This document shows, piece by piece, positions 14,685 through 22,595 of a stretch of DNA of 64,000 nt (position 1 is the stretch's first letter; each line of letters starts with the position of its first letter). This stretch comes from Hymenobacter sp. GOD-10R (GTDB taxonomy: Bacteria; Bacteroidota; Bacteroidia; Cytophagales; Hymenobacteraceae). The stretch spans positions 4,161,001 to 4,225,000 of the forward strand of contig NZ_CP141184.1 in the NCBI RefSeq assembly GCF_035609205.1. Reading direction: 5' to 3'. Below the pieces are notes generated by a model. It made no database searches, was not told where the DNA came from, and worked only from the letters and a program-made list of their open reading frames with translations. Position numbers and translations under genes: made by a program.

Positions 14685-15121
14685 CAGATATCCACCTTTC
14701 GGAGCAGCAAGCTCAGCAATATGCCGAGCATCCAAGCGGCCATCATAACAGTCTCGATGACCACCTACAGACTTGCGTCCACTGCCAAGATTTAGTTGCT
14801 AGTTATCGAGCGCTATTCCAGGCGGTAGCTGCTCTTCCTCCACCTGCATTGAGCTTTGACTTGTCGGCTCAAGTAGCCGGGCAATTGCCAGTGGCGCCTC
14901 GCCGAATTCCGTGGGCAGCCATGCTCGCGGGCCTACTGGTGCTGGGCTTTGTGGCCGTAGCACTGGGGTTCTTTTGGCCGTACCTAGGCAGGGTCCTGGC
15001 TGGTGTAGGAACCACGATACCCCTGACATTATTGGTAGGAGCGGCCCTCGTGGTATTTGGGCACGGGCTAGGAAGTATCATGGCTCATCGGCGCCAACTG
15101 CTCGCTTTAGCTTCTTTTTAA
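14681..15121 (+). CDS. membrane anti-sigma factor (zinc-finger type)
   Basis: 146 residues. The cytoplasmic N-terminus contains the ZAS-type motif HLQTCVHC (HxxxCxxC) at about residues 29-36, which would wrap the sigma factor. A short helix and two hydrophobic spans follow, about 84-106 and 113-135. Overlap with the sigma gene (ATGA) supports a sigma/anti-sigma pair. How the signal releases the sigma factor is unknown; the downstream membrane and protease-like genes are candidates. Confidence 0.82.
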   Translation: MTDIHLSEQQAQQYAEHPSGHHNSLDDHLQTCVHCQDLVASYRALFQAVAALPPPALSFDLSAQVAGQLPVAPRRIPWAAMLAGLLVLGFVAVALGFFWPYLGRVLAGVGTTIPLTLLVGAALVVFGHGLGSIMAHRRQLLALASF

Positions 15122-15127
15122 CAAAAC

Positions 15128-15157
15128 TGCAACATGCTTACTGTTTGCCGGTCTCAT
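15128..15157 (+). promoter_or_regulatory. second ECF-type promoter (putative sigma regulon)
   Basis: TGCAACAT (15128-15135) and CCGGTCTCAT (15148-15157), with the AAC-to-GTC gap of 17 bases identical to the sigma gene promoter. It lies between the anti-sigma stop (15121) and the next gene, so that gene and possibly the following ones are predicted direct targets of the neighbouring ECF factor. Confidence 0.65.
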
Positions 15158-15183
15158 CCAGCATGAGCATTTATCCACGCTTT

Positions 15184-15615
15184 ATGAAGAAGTCACTGCT
15201 GTTTTTTGCGCTGCTAGCACCAGGGTTTAGTGCCCGTGCTCAAAGTCTAGGACTAATGCCTCTTTCCTCTGAGTTAAGGCAGGAGCTTTTGCGCAGCACT
15301 GTAGCCTTGCTCGTGCTAGGTATCCTGGTCGGGTTTATTCTACGTTTGTTGAAGCTAGTGCTGGAACACCGCCTGAAAATGCGTGTAGTAGACATGGGAA
15401 CACCCGACACAATAGTGGCTCAACTACTCCCCACGCAGCAGGCATCGCGCGCCGCAGTCTTGAAATGGGTGTTTTTACTCACTGCCAGCGGCTTGGGCCT
15501 GACCATAGCTTACTACCAGCAGCCTTGGGGAGTACCCTCTATCATCATTCTGCTGTTTAGTCTCGCCTTGGGCTTTTTGGGCTACTACTTAGCGCTTCAG
15601 CGGGTAGCCAACTAA
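15184..15615 (+). CDS. small multi-pass membrane protein under ECF promoter
   Basis: 143 residues from ATG 15184; an in-frame ATG at 15163, nearer the predicted transcription start, would add seven residues. A signal peptide-like start (MKKSLLFFALLAPGFSARAQ) is followed by hydrophobic spans at about 38-58, 95-113 and 118-136. No family recognised. Being directly behind an ECF promoter and an anti-sigma gene suggests a role in the envelope response that this sigma factor controls. Confidence 0.6.
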   Translation: MKKSLLFFALLAPGFSARAQSLGLMPLSSELRQELLRSTVALLVLGILVGFILRLLKLVLEHRLKMRVVDMGTPDTIVAQLLPTQQASRAAVLKWVFLLTASGLGLTIAYYQQPWGVPSIIILLFSLALGFLGYYLALQRVAN

Positions 15616-15727
15616 ACGATTGCCCATGCCACTGCGGCATCAGGGCCGAAAACAGATTCTTGTTCCTCTCAGGTTAGTCACACAGTGGCCTAGCTTGTTA
15701 TGCCCTTTTCTCACTCCTTATCTGCCC

Positions 15728-16066
15728 ATGAAACTCTTTTGTATACTGTTCATTAACAGCCTCATCGTATTAAGCACCAGTTGCCAGACGCTGCCGGGTC
15801 TAGGTCACCAGCGCACTGTTACGGTCACCGAGACAACCGACTATTATCAGCTCGTGGCAACGTATCCGGCTAGCTCCTATCCTCGGGTAGCGCAGTATAT
15901 GCGAGCCCATTTGGCGGGGGCGCCTAATCGTCCCTCATACGCCATCTGGACCGCACCGGGCCGGCTACGCCTCACCTTTAACAAACAGACACACAGCGCA
16001 TCAGCTGCAGCGCACGTTCGGCAACTAGGGCGCGAACTCACGGCTGTTGTTACTACTGATCGTTAG
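15728..16066 (+). CDS. small lipoprotein
   Basis: 112 residues beginning MKLFCILFINSLIVLSTSCQ: a lipoprotein signal with lipobox LSTSC. The ATG at 15728 is chosen because a longer frame to 15620 would place non-hydrophobic sequence ahead of the signal. The mature part has beta-strand patterns (TVTVTETTDYYQLVATYP ... RLRLTFNKQTH). It lies between the ECF-controlled membrane protein and the aspartic-protease-like gene. Function unknown. Confidence 0.55.
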   Translation: MKLFCILFINSLIVLSTSCQTLPGLGHQRTVTVTETTDYYQLVATYPASSYPRVAQYMRAHLAGAPNRPSYAIWTAPGRLRLTFNKQTHSASAAAHVRQLGRELTAVVTTDR

Positions 16067-16084
16067 CATTCTGGATTTAGAGCT

Positions 16085-17377
16085 ATGACCATTACGCAAC
16101 GTATTGCTTGCTATTGGGTACTTGCCTGTTGGCTGTGGAGCTCGGGAAAGCTAGCCCAAGCTAGCCCGTTGCCGGTACTGCACGCTACTGCGAGAGCAGT
16201 TTCTATCCGAGATGGTGCTCACTTTCAGCAAAATGTCTGGCAACTCGACCCAACGGCCCAGCCCGACTGCTACTACCCCGAGTTGCCATGTAAGCCTCAT
16301 TTGGTGGTATTTATCACCGACCAAGATTCTCTGACTATCCCGGTCAGCTATGGCAAGCACTACGACTTTATTATTGTACTCAACCAGCGCGACAGTTGCT
16401 ATACGCGCATTGTGGCCACGGAGCAGGGTATTTCGACCTACTCTACCACCTACCCGCACCCGCGAGCAGTGCCGGACACCTTGCCGTTTACCCTACGCGG
16501 CAGCCGTATTTATCTGACGGGTTTACTGAATAACACCCACCCGGTTAGCATCCAGTTCGACCTAGGTGCCGGCCTGAGTTGCATCAATCAAGTAGCGACC
16601 TCCAGTGCTGGCGTACGTTTCGATGGACAAACCACGCTTAACAATTCTGATGGGATGACGACGGCCCCAACCAGTAGCGCCAATCAACTTACTATTGGGC
16701 GTTTGACTTGGAACCGAGTCCCCTTGGTACAGTCCCGCAACATGCAGCGCGACGAAGATCTAATCATCGGCAACTCGCTGTTTCAGAACAAGGTCGTTGA
16801 GATTGACTATGATCGGCGGCGTATGCTCCTGTACGATACGCTGCCACGTTTGGGGGCTGGCTACTCACGCCACGCGCTTATCTATATTCAGCACCGGCCG
16901 CTGGTGCAAGCCACGGTCACCCTAGGGGGCCAGCCCTACACCGGCTGGTTTCTGTTCGATACCGGCCGGGACGGAACGATGGTGTTGCGCGATGATTTCT
17001 TTCGGCAGCATCCCGGCAGTTGGCCGCGGCTACACACCCTGCTTCCAATGGGTCGTAAGCACGTGGTAGTGGTACCGCAGGTGCAGCTTGGCGATCAACA
17101 ATTCACTGATGTGGTCTGTCCGGCTTTCAATCCTAGCGGCCCAGACCTAGGTAGTTCTAGTTTGTTAGGCAACGAGTTGCTGAGCCATTTCAACGTGGTG
17201 CTGGACAACCAAAATGGCTACCTCTATTTGCGACCCAATAGTTTGCAGCAGCACGCCTATACCAATTGGAACACCATTAAACTTTGGGGATTGGCGGGCG
17301 CTGTTGGGCTCTTAAGCGTGTTGTTAGGCAGCATAGCCTTTTGGCGCGGGCGCCAACGTCGGCTGACGCTTACTTAG
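16085..17377 (+). CDS. membrane-anchored retropepsin-like aspartic protease-like protein
   Basis: 430 residues: an N-terminal signal/anchor, two aspartic-protease-like halves, and a C-terminal TM at about 400-421 followed by RGRQRR. The first half has FDLGAGLSCIN near residue 158, where the canonical D-T/S-G is D-L-G. The second half has FLFDTGRDGTMVL near residue 290, a good FDTG motif followed by hydrophobics. Such double-lobed periplasmic proteases are common in Bacteroidota. One degenerate motif makes activity uncertain. It follows the lipoprotein by 18 bases, so the two are probably co-transcribed. Confidence 0.7.
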   Translation: MTITQRIACYWVLACWLWSSGKLAQASPLPVLHATARAVSIRDGAHFQQNVWQLDPTAQPDCYYPELPCKPHLVVFITDQDSLTIPVSYGKHYDFIIVLNQRDSCYTRIVATEQGISTYSTTYPHPRAVPDTLPFTLRGSRIYLTGLLNNTHPVSIQFDLGAGLSCINQVATSSAGVRFDGQTTLNNSDGMTTAPTSSANQLTIGRLTWNRVPLVQSRNMQRDEDLIIGNSLFQNKVVEIDYDRRRMLLYDTLPRLGAGYSRHALIYIQHRPLVQATVTLGGQPYTGWFLFDTGRDGTMVLRDDFFRQHPGSWPRLHTLLPMGRKHVVVVPQVQLGDQQFTDVVCPAFNPSGPDLGSSSLLGNELLSHFNVVLDNQNGYLYLRPNSLQQHAYTNWNTIKLWGLAGAVGLLSVLLGSIAFWRGRQRRLTLT

Positions 17378-17407
17378 CCAGCATTTTCTGCTGCGCGTGG
17401 CGCTATT

Positions 17408-18124
17408 CTATCTTTCTTCCTCGTTAGTAATTTGCCCTAGCTGCCGCACGGTAATGTAACCTAGCAGCAGGAACACGGAGAATAACACCGTCACGCCGTA
17501 GGTGCGCGGGTACGTTAGTGGATGCAGCACGCGGTTGAGGATGTCGTAGAAGAGCATGAGCGGATTCGTGAGCACGTCCCAGCTATTCCAGCGCAGGTAG
17601 CGACCTAGGTAAATACCAAAGCTACTCAGTACCAAAGCTACGGTGACAAAAGCCCAACCCGCTACTGTTCCTACTCGGCGCCGCACTAGGTTCTGCATCT
17701 CTAGCAAGGAAGCGTAGGCGAGCATTAGCCCGTTCCAGGCGCAGGACAGGATAAGACCTAGGTCGTACCAATACGGCACGCCGGGGCGCGGCTCCAAGTG
17801 AAACAAGTCGGTGAGAATATAGGGCGCATTCGGGAAAAACAGCAGCCACACCGCCCCAACCGGCAGCAGCAACCCGCGCCGCAGGGAACCAGCCGCCAAA
17901 CCTAGCATCATGCTGAGGCCAAAGGGCACAAGCGCCAGAAACAGGTTCCAGAGCAAAAACACGAAGGTGAGCTGATGCGTGACAAACACACGAATCGTAA
18001 TAAGAGCTAGGCTCAGGGCGAGCGAAGCCCCCAAGATCAACATCAGGCTAAGGCGCTGGCGTGTAGGCGCGAAGGGCAGAGAAGTAGGCATCGAGCAACT
18101 ATTTGATTCGCAGACACCTGCCAA
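17408..18124 (-). CDS. DUF1361 family integral membrane protein
   Basis: Up to 238 residues; a start at 18091 (MPTSLPFAPTRQRLSLMLIL) is equally likely. At least six hydrophobic spans are visible. The family block FFPNAPYILTDLFHLEP at about residue 98 and the following WYDLGLILSCAWNGLMLAYA match DUF1361. No biochemical function is known for the family. Convergent with the preceding protease-like gene; no clear terminator in the 30 bases between. Confidence 0.85.
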   Translation of the reverse strand: MAGVCESNSCSMPTSLPFAPTRQRLSLMLILGASLALSLALITIRVFVTHQLTFVFLLWNLFLALVPFGLSMMLGLAAGSLRRGLLLPVGAVWLLFFPNAPYILTDLFHLEPRPGVPYWYDLGLILSCAWNGLMLAYASLLEMQNLVRRRVGTVAGWAFVTVALVLSSFGIYLGRYLRWNSWDVLTNPLMLFYDILNRVLHPLTYPRTYGVTVLFSVFLLLGYITVRQLGQITNEEER

Positions 18125-18222
18125 ACAAGTATCTGTACTCAGCCAGTTTCCTGGTTGTTACTAAGCAAGATACTACGTAAAGGATAAAAATTGCGCCATC
18201 TACCTTCCCCGCTGTTCCTGCG

Positions 18223-18230
18223 TACCTTTG
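18223..18230 (+). promoter_or_regulatory. promoter -7 element
   Basis: TACCTTTG, an exact TAnnTTTG match, 67 bases before the chosen start (18297) of the TPR/binding-protein gene; an in-frame ATG at 18240 lies only nine bases after it. Confidence 0.6.
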
Positions 18231-18296
18231 CTTAATTCAATGGCGCGGTGGTCGTGCCATGTGCTTCTCGCTCCCTATTCCTACTTCTCCTCTTTT

Positions 18297-20270
18297 ATGA
18301 GGCCTCTCTCCCGTCTCTGCCTGCCCACCGGACTTCTCAGCTTATGGCTGGCGGCTTCGCCCGTTTGGGCGCAGCAAGCCCCGACCAAGCCAGCAACGAC
18401 TCCGCCCAAGACAACTACGCCGTCTGCGGCTCCCAAAACCACTACCAGCGCACCTAGCTTCAACAAATCGGCTACGACTCCAGGCAAAGCGACACCCGCG
18501 CCAGCCAAAGCCAGCACGACGACAACAGCCCCTGCTAAAACCGGCTCAGCAACCACGCCTACTACCGCTGCGCCCGCTAAGTCTGTGCCGCCGCGCCCGG
18601 CTCCTACGGCTAAGCCACAGCCGCCGCTCCCGCAGCATATGGGTTCCGACGACCCAAACATGCGCTACCAGAACGGTAAAACTCTCATCGACCAGGAACG
18701 CTACGACCTAGCTATGCAGGAGCTGCAACCGATTACGGCCCCAGCGGCGCAGTTTGTGCGCGGTCCGGAAGCGGCCTATCTGTATGCCGTGGCCGCTAGT
18801 CGGGCGAAGAAGTGGGCCGAGGCCGAGCAAATGCTGAATCTGCTGCGCAACGAATACTCGAAGTGGCCCGGCTTGAGTGACGCGCTCTTCTTGCAGGCGC
18901 AGGTGTCGTTTGAGCAAAGTGAACCCGACAACGCCTTGCAGGTACTCAGCCAAATTCCGGCCGGAAAATTGGAGGCGGAGCGGACGGCGATGGAAGCCAC
19001 ATATCTGCCCCGCATCAAAGACAAAGTACTGTTTCAAACGCTGGTTCAGAAATACCCACAGGATGCCACGCTGGCCCGCACTTACGCTGGCAAGCTTGCC
19101 AACGATGGCTGGTACACCGAGTCCGACAAGTCGCAGCTCAATCAGCTCATTACCCAGTTCAACCTCGATAAGGCGCGCTATACGCCTCGGCCAACAGCGG
19201 TGAAGAAGAGCAGCTACAACGTGGCCGTACTCCTTCCCTTCGAGTTTGCCGACCCTAGCTGGGAAACCCGTCGCAAGAATCAGTTCGTCACCGACCTCTA
19301 CGCGGGCTTGCGTCTGGCGCAAGATTCCTTGCAGCGGGAAGGCCATCCGGTGCAGCTTTTTGCCTACGATACCGGCGCCGATACGCTTCAGCTGAAGCAA
19401 GTGTTGGCCTTGCCAGAGCTAGCTTCCATGGATATGATTATTGGCCCGGTCTATAAATCAGGCAGCAAGCTGGTGGCCCGCTACGCACAGCAGCGGCAGA
19501 TTGTCTGCGTTAACCCGCTTTCGCAGGATGGCGACCTGGTGCTGGATAACGGTTGGCACTACCTCTTCGAACCTAGCTACACAACCCAAGCCAAGCAAGC
19601 GGCGCAGTTTGCCCTCACGACGTTTCCGAGCCGCACCGCCATCGTGCTGCACGACAACAGCAGGGACGAAACGACCTTTGCTCAAGCCTATAAAACGGCC
19701 TATGAGGCCCTGGGCGGCAAGGTGCAGATGCTCCGCCGCCTCGATGCCAGTTCCGACGAGGCCTTGGAAGCTAGTATCACCGACGTCGACTTTAGATCGA
19801 CAGGCCACTTGGTAATAGTCTCGGATGCGCGCAAGATCGGGCCGCTCGTGTTCAAGCAGATGCAAGCGCAGAGCGTGCGGGTGCCCATCATCACTTCGGC
19901 CACCTGGCTCGATAATCCGCGCGTGAGCCTAGGACAGCTCAACAACCGGGAAGTGTACTTCATTCACCCCAAATACCTTGACCGTACTGCCCCCGGCGTA
20001 CGCCGCTTTCGTCAGCTCTACATGCTGCAGCAGCACTTACCGCCCTCTGTGTTTGCCTTCACGGGCTTCGAACTGCTTTATTACTTTGGGCAGCAGCTGC
20101 ACCAGTATGGGCCTAGCTTTCAGCAGAACCTGTCAGCTTCCGGGCCGGTTTCGGGAGCAGTGTTTCAGGGCATTGGCTACCCAGCTGGCGCCCACGACAA
20201 CCAGTACGTTCCGTTCACGAAGTTAACGCGCTTAGAGCTGGAAGTACTGAACCCAGTGGGCCTGCGCTAG
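18297..20270 (+). CDS. LpoA-like periplasmic protein: TPR region plus type 1 periplasmic-binding domain
   Basis: 657 residues from ATG 18297, giving a clean signal peptide (MRPLSRLCLPTGLLSLWLAA then SPVWAQQ). A longer form from 18240 is possible. Residues about 25-110 are a Pro/Thr/Ala/Lys low-complexity stretch; 115-290 look like TPR helices (TLIDQERYDLAMQELQPI, AEQMLNLLRNEYSKWPGL, ALFLQAQVSFEQSEPDNALQ). About 300-650 is a type 1 periplasmic-binding fold (YNVAVLLPFE, DMIIGPVYKSGSKLVARYA, TAIVLHDNSRDETTFAQAY, FAFTGFELLYYFGQ). This matches LpoA/LppC-like activators of peptidoglycan synthases or amino-acid-binding receptors; the exact role is uncertain. Confidence 0.75.
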   Translation: MRPLSRLCLPTGLLSLWLAASPVWAQQAPTKPATTPPKTTTPSAAPKTTTSAPSFNKSATTPGKATPAPAKASTTTTAPAKTGSATTPTTAAPAKSVPPRPAPTAKPQPPLPQHMGSDDPNMRYQNGKTLIDQERYDLAMQELQPITAPAAQFVRGPEAAYLYAVAASRAKKWAEAEQMLNLLRNEYSKWPGLSDALFLQAQVSFEQSEPDNALQVLSQIPAGKLEAERTAMEATYLPRIKDKVLFQTLVQKYPQDATLARTYAGKLANDGWYTESDKSQLNQLITQFNLDKARYTPRPTAVKKSSYNVAVLLPFEFADPSWETRRKNQFVTDLYAGLRLAQDSLQREGHPVQLFAYDTGADTLQLKQVLALPELASMDMIIGPVYKSGSKLVARYAQQRQIVCVNPLSQDGDLVLDNGWHYLFEPSYTTQAKQAAQFALTTFPSRTAIVLHDNSRDETTFAQAYKTAYEALGGKVQMLRRLDASSDEALEASITDVDFRSTGHLVIVSDARKIGPLVFKQMQAQSVRVPIITSATWLDNPRVSLGQLNNREVYFIHPKYLDRTAPGVRRFRQLYMLQQHLPPSVFAFTGFELLYYFGQQLHQYGPSFQQNLSASGPVSGAVFQGIGYPAGAHDNQYVPFTKLTRLELEVLNPVGLR

Positions 20271-20279
20271 GTTTAGGAG

Positions 20280-20377
20280 TAGCGCGAAGCTCCAGCTTTG
20301 CGTAGCATTACACGTTATCATTCTGGCGTGTGCCATGGTTCTCGTTCAACGATACGCGAAGCTGGAGCTTCGCGCTA
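20280..20377. repeat. paired REP-like palindromes (TAGCGCGAAGCT family)
   Basis: Two 25-base units in inverted orientation, 20280-20304 and 20353-20377, differing at one base. Each is itself nearly palindromic (TAGCGCGAAGCT..AGCTTCGCG). The pair can form one long hairpin or two small ones. The second unit ends 11 bases before the hemL start. A related palindrome with the same TAGCGCG/CGCGCTA ends is at 39640-39664. Probably a dispersed extragenic repeat family. Confidence 0.7.
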
Positions 20378-20388
20378 CATTTCGCTTC

Positions 20389-21717
20389 ATGGAATCTATC
20401 AATTCTGTTACCGCCCCCGCACTCAATCTGACCACCAGCGACGCTCTTTTTACCCGCGCCAAGGAGTTGATTCCGGGTGGGGTGAACTCCCCTGTGCGAG
20501 CGTTCCGCGCTGTGGGCGGGCATCCGGTGTTCATGCAATCTGCTAAAGGTGCCTGGCTAACCGACGTCGATGGCAACCGCTACCTCGATTTTATCAACTC
20601 CTGGGGACCCATGATTTTGGGCCACGCGCCGGAAGTAGTGCTCAACGCGGTACAGGGTGCCATTCAAGGCTCGCTGTCCTTCGGAGCTCCCACGCGCCGG
20701 GAGGTCGACATGGCTGAGCTGATCCAGGAAATGGTACCTAGCATTGAGAAAGTTCGGTTGGTGAACTCGGGTACGGAAGCAACGATGTCGGCGATTCGGG
20801 TGGCGCGGGGCTATACGGGGCGCGACAAGATTATCAAGTTTGAGGGCTGCTACCACGGCCACGGCGACTCCTTCCTTATCTCGGCGGGCTCAGGCGCGCT
20901 CACCCTAGGTACTCCCGACTCGCCCGGCGTGACGCAAGGCGTGGCACAGGATACCATCACGGTACCTTATAATGACCTAGAAGCTACGCGTCAGGCTGTT
21001 CTGGCTAATTCTGGTCAGGTGGCAGCGCTGATTCTGGAGCCAGTAGTTGGCAACATGGGTTTGGTGGCACCAGCCGAAGGCTACCTGCAAGGCTTGCGCG
21101 ACTTGTGCACCGAGCACGGCATCGTCCTGATTTTCGACGAAGTAATGACCGGCTTCCGCCTAGCCCGCGGTGGCGCCCAGGAGCTATTCGGCATCACGCC
21201 CGACATGACGACCCTAGGCAAGATCATCGGCGGCGGCATGCCGGTTGGTGCCTACGGTGGCCGCCGCGATATTATGGATTGTGTGGCTCCGGCTGGTAAA
21301 GTGTACCAGGCGGGCACACTCTCGGGCAACCCGATTGCCACGGCCGCCGGCATGGCTCAGCTGCGCTACTTGCAGGAGAACCCTGGTCTCTACGATGAGC
21401 TGAACCGCACCACCACGCGCATTGCCGACGGCACCCGCCAGATTGCCGCTGACCTAGGTCTAAATTACACCGTGAACCAGGTTGGCTCGATGTTCAGCGT
21501 ATTCTTCACTTCCAGCCCGGTCAACAACCTGGAAGATGCCAAGAAATCCGATTTGGACGCTTTCGGTCGCTACTTCCGTGGCATGCTGCACCGCGGCATC
21601 TACCTAGCCCCGGCGCAATATGAGGCCTTGTTCGTCTCCACTGCCATCACCAATGACTTGGTGGACATGTACTTAACGGCCTGCCGCGAAGCTATGCGCG
21701 AAGCGCATGGGATGTAA
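20389..21717 (+). CDS. hemL: glutamate-1-semialdehyde 2,1-aminomutase
   Basis: 442 residues. Converts glutamate-1-semialdehyde to 5-aminolevulinate in the C5 haem pathway. PLP-dependent class III aminotransferase features: LIPGGVNSPVRAFRAVGG near the N-terminus, NSGTEATMSAIRVARGYTGR, FEGCYHGHGDSFL, LIFDEVMTGFRLARGGAQ, and the Schiff-base lysine at about residue 278 in LGKIIGGGMPVGAY. Start 20389 (MESINSV) is preferred over an upstream frame that would include the REP repeat. A terminator follows. Confidence 0.97.
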   Translation: MESINSVTAPALNLTTSDALFTRAKELIPGGVNSPVRAFRAVGGHPVFMQSAKGAWLTDVDGNRYLDFINSWGPMILGHAPEVVLNAVQGAIQGSLSFGAPTRREVDMAELIQEMVPSIEKVRLVNSGTEATMSAIRVARGYTGRDKIIKFEGCYHGHGDSFLISAGSGALTLGTPDSPGVTQGVAQDTITVPYNDLEATRQAVLANSGQVAALILEPVVGNMGLVAPAEGYLQGLRDLCTEHGIVLIFDEVMTGFRLARGGAQELFGITPDMTTLGKIIGGGMPVGAYGGRRDIMDCVAPAGKVYQAGTLSGNPIATAAGMAQLRYLQENPGLYDELNRTTTRIADGTRQIAADLGLNYTVNQVGSMFSVFFTSSPVNNLEDAKKSDLDAFGRYFRGMLHRGIYLAPAQYEALFVSTAITNDLVDMYLTACREAMREAHGM

Positions 21718-21741
21718 GTAGTTATATTTTGAAATTTAGAG

Positions 21742-21782
21742 GCCTAGCTTTTCAGTTTATAGCTGAGGAGCTAGGCTTTCTT
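21742..21782 (+). terminator. hemL intrinsic terminator
   Basis: GCCTAGCT (21742-21749) pairs with AGCTAGGC (21769-21776), with inner CAG/CTG pairs, followed by TTTCTTTT. It lies 25 bases after the hemL stop and before the DUF4288-gene start. Confidence 0.75.
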
Positions 21783-21797
21783 TTACAATTCAACCAC

Positions 21798-22499
21798 GTG
21801 AAGCCAACTATCAATTTAGACGAATGGAGTTTATCAGAAGAGAGTTTAGAAAGTCTCAATCATCTTGTGCAAGTCAGCATTCACATCCGGTATCCGGGCT
21901 ATGAGCCTTTTGTAGACCTAGTACCTCAAGAAAGGCGACGAGCAATTAATGCTCACTATCGACAAGCATATTGGCGTTTAATACCTTTACTATCTGCTTT
22001 CAATTTTCAACGGCTAGGTAATCACCGCCGCCCTATTGGCATCCGGCTGCAAACTCAACTAAATCAACTTGCTAAGCTATTACCTGTGCTGGCACAGAAT
22101 GCCGATGTGAGCAGTGTGTCAATTGATGCAGTTGAAGGTTTAGAACCTAAAGAGCCCGCAGAAGAAGCATCGTTTTGGAGCATCCAAGCGCGTTTTGCCA
22201 TTCAAATTGAGAACGTAACAGGAGGCCTGCAGAAGTACGAAGACCGAATAATATTAGTGAAAGCCTTTACCGAGGCAGAAGCGCAGCAGAAACTGCTAAA
22301 CGGGTTTGAATCGTACGCCAAACCCTACTTAAACTCCAGTGGTTTGCTAGTACGCTGGAAGTTTGAGGCCTTTACGGACGGCTACCAGCTAGACGCTTCC
22401 TCGCCAGAAGATTTTCTACACGAGCAAGGCGTAGAAGTATTTTCTACCTTAGGTAACAGAAGAATACGCCCTGGTCAGGAATGGAAGACCACCGACTAG
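21798..22499 (+). CDS. DUF4288 domain-containing protein
   Basis: 233 residues from a GTG at 21798; the frame is open back to 21729, but that would place the hemL terminator inside the gene. The C-terminal third matches the DUF4288 pattern: YEDRIILVKAFTEAEAQQKL followed by PYLNSSGLLVRWKFEAFTDG. The N-terminal two thirds are not recognised (SIHIRYPGYEPFVDLVPQE and a helical ARRAINAHYRQAYWR-type region). Base composition is AT-richer than hemL. DUF4288 proteins have no established function; some occur as immunity-like proteins next to toxins (general knowledge, not shown here). Confidence 0.65.
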   Translation: MKPTINLDEWSLSEESLESLNHLVQVSIHIRYPGYEPFVDLVPQERRRAINAHYRQAYWRLIPLLSAFNFQRLGNHRRPIGIRLQTQLNQLAKLLPVLAQNADVSSVSIDAVEGLEPKEPAEEASFWSIQARFAIQIENVTGGLQKYEDRIILVKAFTEAEAQQKLLNGFESYAKPYLNSSGLLVRWKFEAFTDGYQLDASSPEDFLHEQGVEVFSTLGNRRIRPGQEWKTTD

Positions 22500-22520
22500 T
22501 GAACACAGTGCTCTGATTAT

Positions 22521-22550
22521 TTTAGCTCAGCCAGATTTGTAATCCGGCTG
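22521..22550 (+). repeat. palindromic repeat, copy 1 (GCCGGATTTGTAATCCGGC family)
   Basis: TTTAGCTCAG followed by CCAGATTTGTAATCCGGCTG, an imperfect hairpin around TTTGT. The same 30-base unit, with two or three differences, recurs at 23188-23217 in direct orientation, so the LRR gene is bracketed by the two copies. Confidence 0.7.
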
Positions 22551-22595
22551 TTGAGAGTTAGATTTTAATGCTACCATTCAACGATAGAATTAGCT

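Noticed and set aside
22521..22550. TAGCTCAG string resembling a tRNA D-arm (also at 23191)
   Set aside because: No acceptor stem, anticodon arm or T-arm can be formed around it; the string belongs to a palindromic repeat.
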